Below, piece after piece: positions 53,754-64,000 of a stretch of DNA of 64,000 nt. The position numbers and the translations under genes are program-made. Within the stretch, counting starts at the first letter, position 1, and every line of letters starts with the position of its first letter. The DNA is from Sapria himalayana. Its lineage: Eukaryota; Streptophyta; Magnoliopsida; Malpighiales; Rafflesiaceae. The notes below the pieces were generated by a model that did not search any database, was not told the origin of the DNA, and saw only the letters and a list, made by a program, of their open reading frames with translations. The stretch lies in assembly GCA_029783825.1 (NCBI GenBank), contig JAREIK010014468.1:138288-202287 (forward strand). The letters run 5' to 3'.

Positions 53754-56700
53754 ATGAGTTTAGATCATCTGTGGATATATAAAAGGTTTATAAATGGAAT
53801 TTTGAATAAATATTTTTTGAGTGGGCTAGAAACATTAATTAACTTGCTTATAGTCAATCAATATGGATGGATGAGGATAAAATTAAGTGTCCATGTAATA
53901 ACTGCAAGTGTTAGAATATGCCTTTTCATGATGTAAAGACTATTAGATACCATCTGGCTAAATATAGCTTTGTACCAAATTATGTTGTTTTGATTTATCA
54001 AGGGGAAAGTACAATGGATGTGAACATTGATCAAAATGAGGGTACTGAATCATATGTTTGTAGTGAAGAAATATCAAACACATTCCATAAAATGGTTTTG
54101 GAAGCTACTGGTGCTAACTTTAATATAGATTACATTGATGAATCACCTAATCTTGTAGCTTAGAAATTTTATGATATGCTTGCTGCAAATAATTAGTTGT
54201 GGCCTGGTTATCAAACACATTCACAATTATCACATGTGGCTTGACTTATGAGCATTAAGTTAAAAAATCATATGTCTATGAAATTATTTGATTAGATGAC
54301 AAAACTGATGTAAGAGATTATTTCGGATAATAATCTCATCACTAGCAACTTTTAAACCATTAAGAAGTTACTATGAGGTATGGGTCTACCAGTGAAAAAA
54401 ATTGATTGTTATTTCAAAGGATGTATGTTATATTGTCGTGATGATAGTGATTTAATTAGCTATATGTTTTGTGATCATCCTCAGTTTCAGAAGGCACCTC
54501 GTGTTGCAAAATGTGACAGAAGATGAAAGTTGCAATTAAGAAAATTTATTACTTCCCTTTAATTCCTTGATTACAACGACAATAAGCATCAAATGTTACA
54601 GCACATGATATTATGTGGCATCCTGAGCATGAGGTTGAACAAGGGTTGATGCATCATCCATTAGATTCACTTGCTTGGAAGTATTTTAATCATATACATC
54701 AAGATTTTACTATTGAATGTTGAAATGTGAGATTGGGTCTCTACACTGATGGTTTTTGCCATTTGGCCAATTTAGACAATAGTATCCTATATGACCAGTG
54801 ATAGTGACACCTTACAATTTGCCTCCATGGTTGTGTATTAAGGAGTAATATATGTTTCTGTCAATATTGGTTACATGGCCAAAAAATCTGAAACACATGT
54901 TGAATATTTTCTCACAGCCTCTTAAAGTAGAGTTGAATCATTTATGGGATGTTGGCATAAAGACATATGACATCTCAAAGAAGCAAAACTTCATTATGCG
55001 GGAGATGTGGATGGTAAGTGATTTTACTGCATATTCAATATTATCTGGTTGGAGTATAGCAGGATGGTTAGCGTGCCCATTTTGCATGGACAAGTATGAT
55101 GCTTTTATTCTTAAATTTAGTGGTAAACAATCATGGTTTGATAACCATCATAAGTTTCTACCTACAAATCATCCATTCCATAAAAATAGAACTACATTTC
55201 AAAAAAAATAAAATAGTGATGATAGTTCTACCAGTTGTACGTTAAGGAGATGATATCTTGATAGAGATTTAGAGTTTGGGTCTGAAGAAGGTAACTGAAA
55301 TGGATGCTACTAGAACTAATGGACCAATATGCAAAATATTTGGCTGGAGAAAAAGTTGTATTATTTGGGACTTGCTCTATTGGAGGTCCAATTTAATTTG
55401 GCTTAACTTGGACGTAATGAATATTAAAAAAATGTGTTTGACAATATTTTCAACAATGTCCTGAATGTAGACAAAAAAAAGACACTTTAAAATTAAGATG
55501 AGTTGAATGATTACTATCGGTGTCCTAAATTGAAACAGTATGAGGCTATAGAAAATTACCCTAAAGCTTGTTACACAGTTGATAAAAAACCTAGTCTTAG
55601 TGTGAATGGGTTAAAAATTTGAAATTTTCAGATGGGTATGTGTCAAATTTTGGCAGATGTGTGTATATGAAGAAGCCTAAGTTATTTGGAAAAAAAGTCA
55701 TGACTACCATGTATTTATGCAGAGATTAATACCAATTGCTTTTCGTGAAATACTTTCTCTAAGTGTTTGGAAGTTTCTTACCGAACTTAATTTATTCTTC
55801 AAATAACTAATCATAGCTACTTAAATTGTATTTATGTTGAGACTAGAGAATGACATACCTCTCATTCTTTGTAAGCTTAAATGGATATTCCTACCATGTT
55901 TTTTTCACTCAATGGAGCATTTGCCGGTCCATTTGGCTTATGAAGCAAGGATAACCATGCCAGTGCAATACAGGTGGATATATCCTTTTGAGAGGTAAAT
56001 AAATTTAAGTAGCTATGTTTTATTATTTTAAGCATAAATTAATAATGTAATTTGATTTAAATGAAACCTAACATAATGGTTGTAGGTATCTTCGTAAGTT
56101 AAAATTGAATATTAGAAACAAGGCAAAAGTTGAAGGTTCAATTTGCAATGCATATATAGTAGAAGAAGCATTATCATTTTGTTCTTATTATTTTGAGGAC
56201 CATGTCAATACAAATAATATAAATGTCCCTCAGGATGATGAAGGTCATGTGCTGGCAAAACTTCATTTATGGACAAACTCTCTATCTTTAAGCACCTTGG
56301 AAGAGCAATTATAAGTGTAAAGAAAAGCTATATGATAGATGAAGAGTACAAAGCAACCCATAGCTATGTTTTACTTAATTGTGAGAAAGTGGCACCATAT
56401 ATTGAGTATGTATACCTAAAATAGTTGCAGGTTTAATCATAGGATAATTTTGTCCTGAATACAAAGCAATCCATTATTTTCTTTATATTAGTATTAGTGC
56501 AGTGTTTATGTTAAGCAGTTAAAACATAGACAACCAACCATTCCGAGACATGAGGTCAATTCTATGCTAGAAATAGAATTTGCAAATTGGTTCAAGTACT
56601 ATGTAAGAATTATTAAGCCTTAATTTTTTGAATATTTTGATTTATTAGTATCTTTTATTTTTTACATCATTTGTTGATTTAATACAACTTACAAATGATC

Positions 56701-57405
56701 TTTCAAATGGAGATACCAACATATTCATATAGAATCTAAGTATATGCACATTTAGATATGTGACAAGCTATTCTGTGTATTTTGTCAATGGCTATAAATT
56801 TCACACAAAAGGGCATGATTCTTCTAAAGCAACTATGAATAGTGGCGTATACATTAAAGGCTCAAGTTATATTGTAGATGAGATTGATTATTATAGTCAA
56901 ATAGCATAAGTTATTGAGTTGGAGTATCTTGGACATGAAAATAATAAGATTGTATTATTAAATATGAGTGGTTTGATCCTACACGAAATGTGGGTACAAA
57001 GATTCATTCGGATTATAAGCTAGTGGATGTTAATCATAAACGTAGATTTAATCGATATGAGCCATTTATTATGGTAGTTCAAGCCACTCACGTATATTTT
57101 TGTACATATCTAAGTTTATCTCGTGATAAGAGTGACTGGTGGGTCATTTGCAAAATCAAAACTCAATCAAATTTTAAAGAACCAACATCTTAAAAATGAA
57201 GTGCAAACATTGCTATTGCACCATCATATATAATATTGAGCATGTGCAAGTAGATAAAGACCCAGAAAACTTATGTGACTTAAATGGTGGCCTAATAAAA
57301 ATTGAAGATGATCATTTTCTATCTGAAGATGAGTTGGAACTTCCATAAGAATCACATAAAATATCAAAAGATCCATTAAAGGATGATAGTGATACCAATA
57401 ATTAA
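53754..57405 (+). pseudogene. En/Spm-type CACTA transposase (TNP-D/TNP2-like), decayed
   Basis: From 53754 the reading runs through MSLDHLWIYKRFINGILNKY, DEDKIKCPCNNCKC and MPFHDVKTIRYHLAKYSFVP (the N-terminal transposase-associated zinc-finger-like domain). Then come FSQPLKVELNHLWDVGIKTY, CMDKYDAFILKFSGKQSWFD and GLKKVTEMDATRTNGPICKI (the Transposase_21 core, about 54450-55480). A DUF4218 part follows (NKAKVEGSICNAYIVEEALS, FCSYYFEDHV; about 55800-56320), then a DUF4216 part (GVYIKGSSYIV, TRNVGTKIHSDYKLVDVNHK; about 56750-57190), and a tail ending at TAA 57403-57405. One intron (about 55995-56085) splits PFER from YLRKL. Many stops and frame changes break every domain, so no active transposase can be made. 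The domain order is that of complete plant CACTA elements, which identifies C as the formerly coding-capable relative of A and B. Confidence 0.9.
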
Positions 57406-57569
57406 ACTGTTATAGTTGTATTAGAATATTATAGTTTCAAAGACTTTCTATATTTTGTTGTAATTCATTGGTGTATGTTATTCTAAAATGCATACTTATT
57501 CATCATACAATATTAATTTGTGTTTTCATTATATCTCTATTATGTGTACTTTGTTTTTAATTTTGTACA

Positions 57570-59315
57570 GTAGATGGTGCATAAAGGACATGGGTGTGGT
57601 GCATGTGTACGTGGACACATACATGGACAAGTTTCATCTAGTATTTTATGTCCTATTGTGCAGTTAGTACCATCTCATACCCACCCTATCTAGACTTCAA
57701 CATCATCATCACATTCACCATCACCGTCAACATCATTGACACCTTTATCATCACCTTTATCAGATATAAGGCCACCATCCATTGTCCCTCCTACACACAC
57801 TTTTGATCCATCATCATCATCATCTACACCACATTTTACACCATTAGTTGTTCCCTCATTTACACACCATCGACATCATCAAATGTTGTGACTTTCTCTA
57901 AAGGGAGTACTAGGTTAGTAATTGAGATTTTGGGTGAGTGGCAATATAAATATGTAAATATTACTTTAATAAAAAATTATGATGTCCTTGTGAGTGGGTT
58001 TGTTTTTATATATAGTTATGAATTGATTTTTTTCAATGTTAAAATTTATTTTTATAGTTTAATTCCATTTACAAGTGTTCGGCTATAATTACAAAGTCAT
58101 TAAAAAATAGTTGATTCCAAAGCATTCTCATGGAAGAAAGTTTCTGAATCAACAAAAGAGATGAACTTTTAGTTAAAAACAAAGATTACAAAAGCATTGA
58201 AAATTAAGTATCTAATTAGTTAACTATAATGTTAGTTATTATTCAAGTTAAAAAGAATTATGTCCTTGTTATTAAAATAGTTTTTTTGTGAATTTTTTAT
58301 ATATAGACTTAGTGTACATGGGGAGCCAAATTTGATGGGTGGATAAAGTCAATGTGTGAGAGAAAAGCTACCAAACGATGCTCAAATTTTGTCCATAAAT
58401 TGAAGATTATAAAAGATAGGCCTGATTTTATACCTGAGGATGAGTGACCCAAGTGGCTTAAGTATTAGAAGGAGCCAGAAGTAAAGAAAAAATCAAAGAT
58501 ATCTAGCAAAAACTAAAGGTAGCAATTTATAACTTTAAAACTTTAAAACATTTGTATATTTAACAGTTGGCCTAATAGTCCAAATAGTTCAAATCTTTGC
58601 ATGTTTTTTCAATTTTAGCTAAAATTTTTTAACATATATTATTTTTTGACTTAATAAATACATATTTTAAGCTTGAGAACTGGGTCAAAATCCCAATTTT
58701 TATGAGATTTTTAGAAAGATGCATGTGAAGAAAATGGATGGGTAGTTTGTTGACAACAAATCTCAGATGATTACTATAAGAATCTATTATATTAATAAAC
58801 TTTTAAAATACTACAGTAAATATTGAAAGTTGTGTGGAATAAAAAATATTTGATTTATTTTATTGATATCTAGCACAATATTTTATTCTATTTTATCATA
58901 AAACTTCGTGGAGGAACGTTTGATAGCTGATTCTCAGCTAGTTGAGAATTTAATGGATATTCAACCAATTGACTATGATCCTATCTATTTGGAGACCATA
59001 GAATGTTAAAAGAAGCAGCAAGTGCACGACATCATCTCGAAGTGTGTGGCTTTTTGTTCTAGCAGTCATGCTTCTATTTCCTCTAACTCAACAGTGGTGG
59101 ATGAGGTGGTCATAAAGCAAGTAATTGAAACAAATGAATGTTTTGTATTTATATAGAGAGAAATGAAAGAAAAGGATTAGCAGATTATTCTTTTGAAGCA
59201 AGAAATCGAGGAAATGAATGATGAGATGAAAGAAATTAAGAATGCAATGCAATAGTATATGTCCTATATGGAGACACAATTAGTGAGCTTGACGCGAGAG
59301 ATAGCATACTGAGTT
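57570..59315 (+). pseudogene. CACTA ORF2, Ptta/En/Spm-type protein, decayed
   Basis: The N-terminal part reads GHGCGACVRGHIHGQVSS, then a long Ser/Pro/Thr-rich stretch (about 57690-57880), then FSKGSTRLVIEILGEW. Later exons read GAKFDGWIKSMCERKATKRC, FVHKLKIIKDRPDFIPEDE and EPEVKKKSKISSKN (the plant transposase Ptta/En/Spm core, Pfam PF03004-like). After an intron come ERLIADSQLVENLMDIQPID and a C-terminal coiled coil (ILLKQEIEEMNDEMKEIKNA). Stops such as the one after PEDE and several TAG codons in the coiled coil inactivate it. The protein class corresponds to the accessory DNA-binding product of CACTA elements. It lies directly downstream of the transposase on the same strand and ahead of the shared 3' tail. 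Confidence 0.8.
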
Positions 59316-59597
59316 CTAGTAGAAAAATCACATAGGAGAGGATAGCACAAATGCACCAGCTAATGATGAGGATTGTAATTTAGTTTTAAATGATTATATA
59401 CCTATGATATATTTTTGTTTTAACTATGTAACTATTGTATCAGAATAATTTTTGAACTTCTTTTACTTTTTTTAATTATAAAAAATGGGTTATGGTATAT
59501 TTTTTATTCCATTTTAATATAAAAATGTAATAAAAGTAATTAAAATATTTTGTAAAAAAATAAAATTGTGAAAATAGTTTTGGAATGAAAATAGCTA

Positions 59598-60146
59598 TGT
59601 ATAGTTGTCAAATGGACTGAGATAGCCCGGCCTGGCATGAAGCAGGCATAGTTTGACTATGCTTGGCTCAGAACGGCACGAGAAGACCCATGCAATTTAC
59701 TGTTGGGCTGACTTCGACACGGGTCGTGCCATGCCAGGCCGAGAGATTTTTGACCCGCATTCCTTGCCAGGCATGGCAAGAATGCTGGCACATGGGCACG
59801 GCACGCGTGACCACGCACTGAGCATGGTAACGATGATCCGACGTCGATAGGTTATGCTCGCCATGCCGTGAAAGGATGATGGCAGTGAGGGGGTGTTGTG
59901 GCACGCCGTGGAAACCCTATTTTTTTAAAAAAATTAGGGTTACTACCCATCCATAATCAGGCCGAACAGAGGTGAACCCAGAGGATTTCAGGCCACTGGC
60001 CCCATGCCGGGCCTGCCACGATGAACCATTCTGGGCCAGACACGGCATGGTTACTATACTTTGCTATGGCTTGACCTTTCTTGGTAGCCCTGTAGACACC
60101 CTAAACGTGGGCCGGCCCTACCCGCCCTATCCTATTTGACACCTCT
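59598..60146. mobile_element. GC-rich non-autonomous element flanked by ATAGCTA repeats
   Basis: A GC-rich island of about 550 bases stands out from AT-rich surroundings. Its edges are inverted (GTTGTCAAATGG at the left, CCTATTTGACACCTCT at the right). The 7-base ATAGCTA occurs immediately on both sides (59591-59597 and 60147-60153), a candidate target duplication in the size range of hAT elements. The interior is rich in GGCATGGC, GGCACGGC and GGGCCGGCC words in both orientations. Open frames on both strands near 59653-59904 are composition effects with no domain. Confidence 0.7.
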
Positions 60147-60153
60147 ATAGCTA

Positions 60154-60430
60154 GGGATTATTCAATTGCTAATTTAGCTAGGAAATTTTATGTCTATATT
60201 TAGATGAATGATATTATTTACTACTCTTAATTATGATCCAAAATTACAAGGGAAAAAATATAATTAGCAAGAAAATTTTGTCATTCAAAAATTTGTTAGG
60301 GAAGTTTTTTTTCGTTACTATTTTGCGAAAAATACTTTAGCTTGGGATAAATTTCGTCGTAAATCCATCGCTATTCTATTTTAGTGAAGGAATTTCTTAT
60401 AATAGCTAAGAAAATTTACCTAGCTATTAT
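60154..60430 (+). repeat. Right subterminal region of element C
   Basis: The motifs TAGGGATTATTCAATTGCTA, AATTTAGCTAGGAAATTT, TTTCGTCGTAAATCCATCGC and TTTACCTAGCTATT match the subterminal family of elements A and B. The terminal TTTTCTTGTAGTG expected here is not seen. The sequence passes from CTAGCTATTATG straight into the TATC array, so the outermost inverted repeat was probably deleted. Confidence 0.65.
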
Positions 60431-61954
60431 GTCTATATATCTTTATATTTGTATGTCTATTTGTCTATCTATCAGTTTGTCTATCTGTATATTTATCTGT
60501 CTATCAAACTATCTATCTATCTATCTATATATCTATCTCTTTGTCTATTTGTCTATCAATCAATCTTGCTTGTATATCTATCTATCAATATGTCATTATA
60601 TCTTTATATATATATATATATATATATATCTACTTGTTTATCAATTTGTCTATCAATCTGTCTATAAATCTATCTATCAATCAAACTATTATTCGATCTA
60701 TCAATTTGTCTATCAATCTATCTATCAATTTGTATATCTAAATATCTATATATCTGATCTATCTATCTATTTATCTATCTATCTATATGTATACCTATTT
60801 GTCTATCAATATGTCTAACTATCTGTCTATCAATCTATTTTTGAAACATATATATATATATATATCTTTCTATCTATCTGTAAATCTATCTGTCAATCTA
60901 TCTGTCAATCTACTGTCAATCTATCTATCTATCTTTCTAGCTATCTATCTATTAGATTATCTCTTATCTCTCTATCTATGTGTCTATCTATCTATATATC
61001 TATCTTTCTCTCTATCAATCGATCTATTTATCTATCTATTTATCTACCTATCTATTTGCCTATCTATCTATCGATTTGTATATCTATCTATCTACGCGCT
61101 ATCTATTTGTCTATCTATCTATCTATCTAACTATCTATTTATCTATCAATCTATCTATCAATCTGTGTATCTATCTTTCTATCTATCTTTGTGTCTATCT
61201 ATCTGATCTATCTATCAGTCTATCTATCTATTCATCTATCTATCTATCAATTTATAATTTTGTTTATCTATTTATCAATATATTTTTCTAACTATCTATC
61301 TAACTATCTATCTAACAATCTATCTATTTGTATGTCTATCTATCTATCCATCTTTTAGTTTATCTATCTATTTGTCTATCTATCTATTTATCTATTTGTA
61401 TATCTATCTGTCTATCTATCTTTCTATTTATCTCTCAATCTAACTATCTATCTGTCTTACTATCTTTCTATCTATCAATCAATATATCTATTTATCTATC
61501 TCTCTATCAATATGTTAATAAATCTGATAATCAATCAAACTATCTATCTATCTATATATCTATTTATTTATCTATATATTTATCTATCTATTTATCTATC
61601 TATCTAACTAACTAACTAACTATCTATCTATCTATCTGCCTGTCTGTTTGTCTATCTATTTATCTATCAGTCTACCTGTCTATCTATCTATCTATGTTAC
61701 TATCTATCTATGTGTCTCTCTTTCTTTCTATCTATCTGTCTATCTATCTTTTTATCTATTTGTCTCTCTTTCTATCTATTAATCTATATACCCATCTGTT
61801 TGTCTATCTATATTTATATCTATCTATCTATCTTTATGTCTATCTATCTACCTCTCTTTTTGTATATCTATCTATCTATCTATATATCTGTATCTTTATC
61901 GATCTATCTATCTGTCTGTCTGTATATCTGTCTATCTGTCTATCTATCTATTTA
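60431..61954 (+). repeat. Degenerate (TATC)n satellite, segment 4
   Basis: The same array resumes in the same orientation for about 1.5 kb. It has the usual variants, a (TA)n run near 60606-60629, a TCAATCTATCTG cluster near 60880-60920 and a TAACTAACTAAC run near 61606-61620. It stops at the terminus of element D. The open + strand frames are repeat artefacts. Confidence 0.95.
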
Positions 61955-64000
61955 TAGTACAAAAAAACATTCATTTAGAGCCAAATATTTTGGTCTCTAA
62001 TCCATCTATAAATAGAATTCCAGATGGGTTTGAGACGAAAGTTTCAGTCTTAAAAATGTTGGTATGTGATTTTGACCATCTCTAATACATCTCTGATTAA
62101 TAATAGAACTTTTAGTCTATAATAAGAGATGGATTATTGATGGATTTTACCATCTCTAAATTAATAATTCCCAAGTTAATTCCATCTCAAATTAGAGATC
62201 TAATTTTTCGTCTTAAATTTCATCTATGTCCAGTGACATTGATTCCATTTCTAACTAGATATAGAATTTTTAGTCTTAAATTCTATCTCTATTTATAGAC
62301 GGATTTGATTCTATCTTTGATCAGAGATAGATTTCATTCTGTCTCTAATTTGACTCAATTTTTGATCTCAAATTTCATCTCTCTTCAAAGACAGAATGAT
62401 TTCGTCTCAGATCAGATATAGAAATTTTGGTCTCAAATTCTATCTCTAATCAAAGTGCAACATTCCATCTCTAAACAGAGATGAAAATTTTAATTTCTTT
62501 TCTATCAAAATATACAAATATTTTTGTTCACATGTCGTGACTTTTCATACTGATTTTTGTCTTTCAAAGGCAATTATATGAAATCATTAAGATGTAACTT
62601 TATAGTTAAAATAATAGATATCATTAAATAAGGTGAAGTACACAATACTTTTAATTAATTATAAAATCAATAGTATTCTTAAATAAAAAAATGGTAATAG
62701 TAGTTTCAAATATAGCTACTGATCATTTTACCATGAAAAAAAGAAGCCAACTATGATTTCATCTTCTCATTCATCTCTCTTTGCATCTCTTACATTTTTT
62801 TACACATCACCTCTAGCATTTGTTTATACATCTCCTCCTGCATTATTTCATTTTGCTCTTCTATTTTTTGGTGTTGATCTTGCAAATCATTAAACTGATC
62901 ATGTAACAGCTCATTTTCTTCCTACACTAGCTGGAATTTATCCTCTAACTCATGGCTATGTCCCTTAGTAGGTGAAGTGCCACTAAAAGAAGCAATGCTA
63001 TAGTATGATGCTATTCCATTGTTAATAGCATATAGTCTCGATTTCTTCACTCCCCCGACATTTAAAAAAAATTCATTTTCATCAACTAGACAAGGTTTGG
63101 ATGACCCCTCCTCTAGTTGGGACATCTTCTTTTGTAGTAGGATGAAATCATCATGCATTCAACAACACATCACATTATAATTTATAAATTTAGTAATGAA
63201 ATAATTAACTATTAATTTAATAAATCGTTAAATTTTAATTAAGATGCTAATATTCAAAGTTTGGCTTTTTCATTGACGAATGAGTCATCACTCCTTTTAG
63301 TATGATTATGAATAAACAACTTATAGTATGTCGGCTTCTTTCCCAAACTTTGTTCTTGTGAGTTAAAAACAAAAATGTATATAATGTGATCACACAAATA
63401 AAATGTTATTTTAACAAACTTTCTTATCGTAAAAACCTAACCATGCATTTAGCATGTGAATAATGTGTGATAGATCCTCCGTTATGAGTGGCAGGTTCAC
63501 CATCTTGCTGATTTAGCTTGTTATGTCATGCTCTTGCTATGTAGTAAGCCTTATTGAATTCATCATTCCATGCCTTCTAAATATCATCAGAAACATAGGT
63601 CGACTTCTCTTTGGCATTCTTAATGGTCCAAATGAAACTCTTGTATTTAATAGCTACATGTTTCTCCCAAATAATCTTGACTATGCCACTTATTTTTTGA
63701 TCCCACCAAAATATTACTATAAATTTGGAAACAAATAGTTAGTACAAACTCATTTTATATTTTAAAAGTTACAATATTTTTGAAAAATATTGCCTGAAAA
63801 TCCTCAAAATACAAATCTTTAGTGTTCTAAGAAATGTTCTTCCAAGTATACCCATCCTTGTTAAGTTGTTGCTTAAAAGTATTTTAATCATTCGTGAGCA
63901 TTTTTCATGAGGCAACAACCTATGATGAAAATTTTTTCTTCTTAGTTTTAGTATTGAAAAGATTTAATAATATTAAACAAATAAAGAAGTTATTTCTTGG
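61955..64000 (-). mobile_element. CACTA element D, different family, truncated by the window
   Basis: Directly after the array comes TAGTACAAAAAAACATT, a CACTACAAAAAAAC-type terminus with two changes in the outer bases. From 61975 to about 62490 motifs of the type GAGATGGAATT, TCTCAAATTCCATCTCTA and GACGAAATTT alternate in both orientations, a subterminal set unlike those of A, B and C or the nested element. Its ORF2 relic lies on the - strand, so the element's 3' end is at 61955 and its transposase should lie beyond the window. 62490-62750 is AT-rich without a gene. Confidence 0.8.
62751..63900 (-). pseudogene. CACTA ORF2, Ptta/En/Spm-type, in element D, decayed
   Basis: On the - strand exons read KQQLNKDGYTWKNIS, NTKDLYFEDFQ, WWDQKISGIVKIIWEKHVAI, KYKSFIWTIKNAKEKSTYVS and WNDEFNKAYYIARA. 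These are followed by QQDGEPATHNGGSITHYSHA and KCMV, then LGKKPTYYKLFIHNHTKRSD, DSFVNEKAKL, and a last exon MSQLEEGSSKPCLVDENEFF, GTSPTKGHSHELEDKFQLV, EENELLHDQFNDLQDQHQ and EIMQEEMYKQMLEVM to a stop at 62751. The THNGGSI region and the C-terminal coiled coil are typical of plant Ptta/En/Spm proteins (PF03004-like). Stops are few and look like CAG-to-TAG or CAA-to-TAA changes, so this copy is younger than the ORF2 of element C. The start lies towards or beyond the window end. Confidence 0.8.

Larger units (their letters stand above)
41318..60430 (+). mobile_element. CACTA element C, long and decayed, carrying transposase genes
   Basis: The left end CACTACAAGAAATTATC directly follows the TATC array (flanking triplet CTA). 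Its subterminal motifs and AT tracts align in order with element B. The right end shows family subterminal motifs (AATCCATCGCTATT, ACCTAGCTATT) at 60154-60430, but the last 15-20 bases of the inverted repeat seem to be lost before the array resumes. It contains an Ulp1-like relic on the - strand, a nested Pack-CACTA, then a TNP-D-like transposase and a Ptta/En/Spm ORF2 on the + strand, all but the nested gene being broken. At about 19 kb it is long for a CACTA, mainly because of insertions. 41600-42420 is AT-rich subterminal and internal sequence without a gene. Confidence 0.82.

Noticed and set aside
59653..59904. Overlapping open frames on both strands in the GC-rich island
   Set aside because: High GC content with repeated GGCATGGC words removes stops; there is no domain, and both strands are equally open.
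63523..63738. + strand frame of 71 codons at the window end
   Set aside because: It is the complement of exons of the ORF2 relic on the - strand.

Overview
This is a plant nuclear window, almost certainly from an angiosperm with a large, repeat-rich genome. The evidence is En/Spm (CACTA) transposons of plant type with decayed TNP-D-like, Ptta/En/Spm and Ulp1-like genes, and captured pieces of plant genes that contain introns. I cannot fix the species. A monocot is possible but nothing here proves it. I see no bacterial, organellar or viral gene.

Layout. The background is a very long degenerate tetranucleotide satellite, (TATC)n on the + strand, which is (GATA)n with interspersed GACA on the other strand. 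It occupies 1-8426, 16511-32353, 40848-41317 and about 60431-61954, roughly 26 kb in total and always in the same orientation. It reads as one array split by transposons. The many long + strand reading frames in it (Tyr-Leu-Ser-Ile repeats) are a by-product of the 4-base repeat and are not annotated as genes.

Four CACTA elements interrupt the array. Element A (8427-16510) lies inverted, carries a 3-copy 300-bp tandem repeat, a palindromic TGTACATATA tract, a MITE and two short exon-like pieces. Element B (32354-40847) has a perfect TAT target-site duplication and is a Pack-CACTA: in place of transposase genes it carries, all on the + strand, fragments of three unrelated host genes. These are tubulin-folding cofactor D, a SMAX1-LIKE 4/5-type Clp-ATPase-like protein, and a kinesin-12. 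Element C (41318 to about 60430) is the long relative with decayed transposase and ORF2 genes on the + strand and an Ulp1-like protease relic on the - strand. A second, unrelated Pack-CACTA (about 44593-47280) lies within C and carries an RRM gene whose four predicted exons join into one open frame of 227 codons. Element D starts at 61955, belongs to another CACTA family and runs off the window with a - strand ORF2 relic.

How the parts fit. A, B and C share terminal inverted repeats, TTAGCTAGGGA / GCGACGGATTT-type subterminal motifs and a common 3' tail. C is therefore a decayed member of the family that carried coding capacity, and A and B are non-autonomous derivatives. No working transposase remains: every transposase frame is broken, often by C-to-T type nonsense changes. 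The only open multi-exon gene model is the RRM chimera in the nested element.
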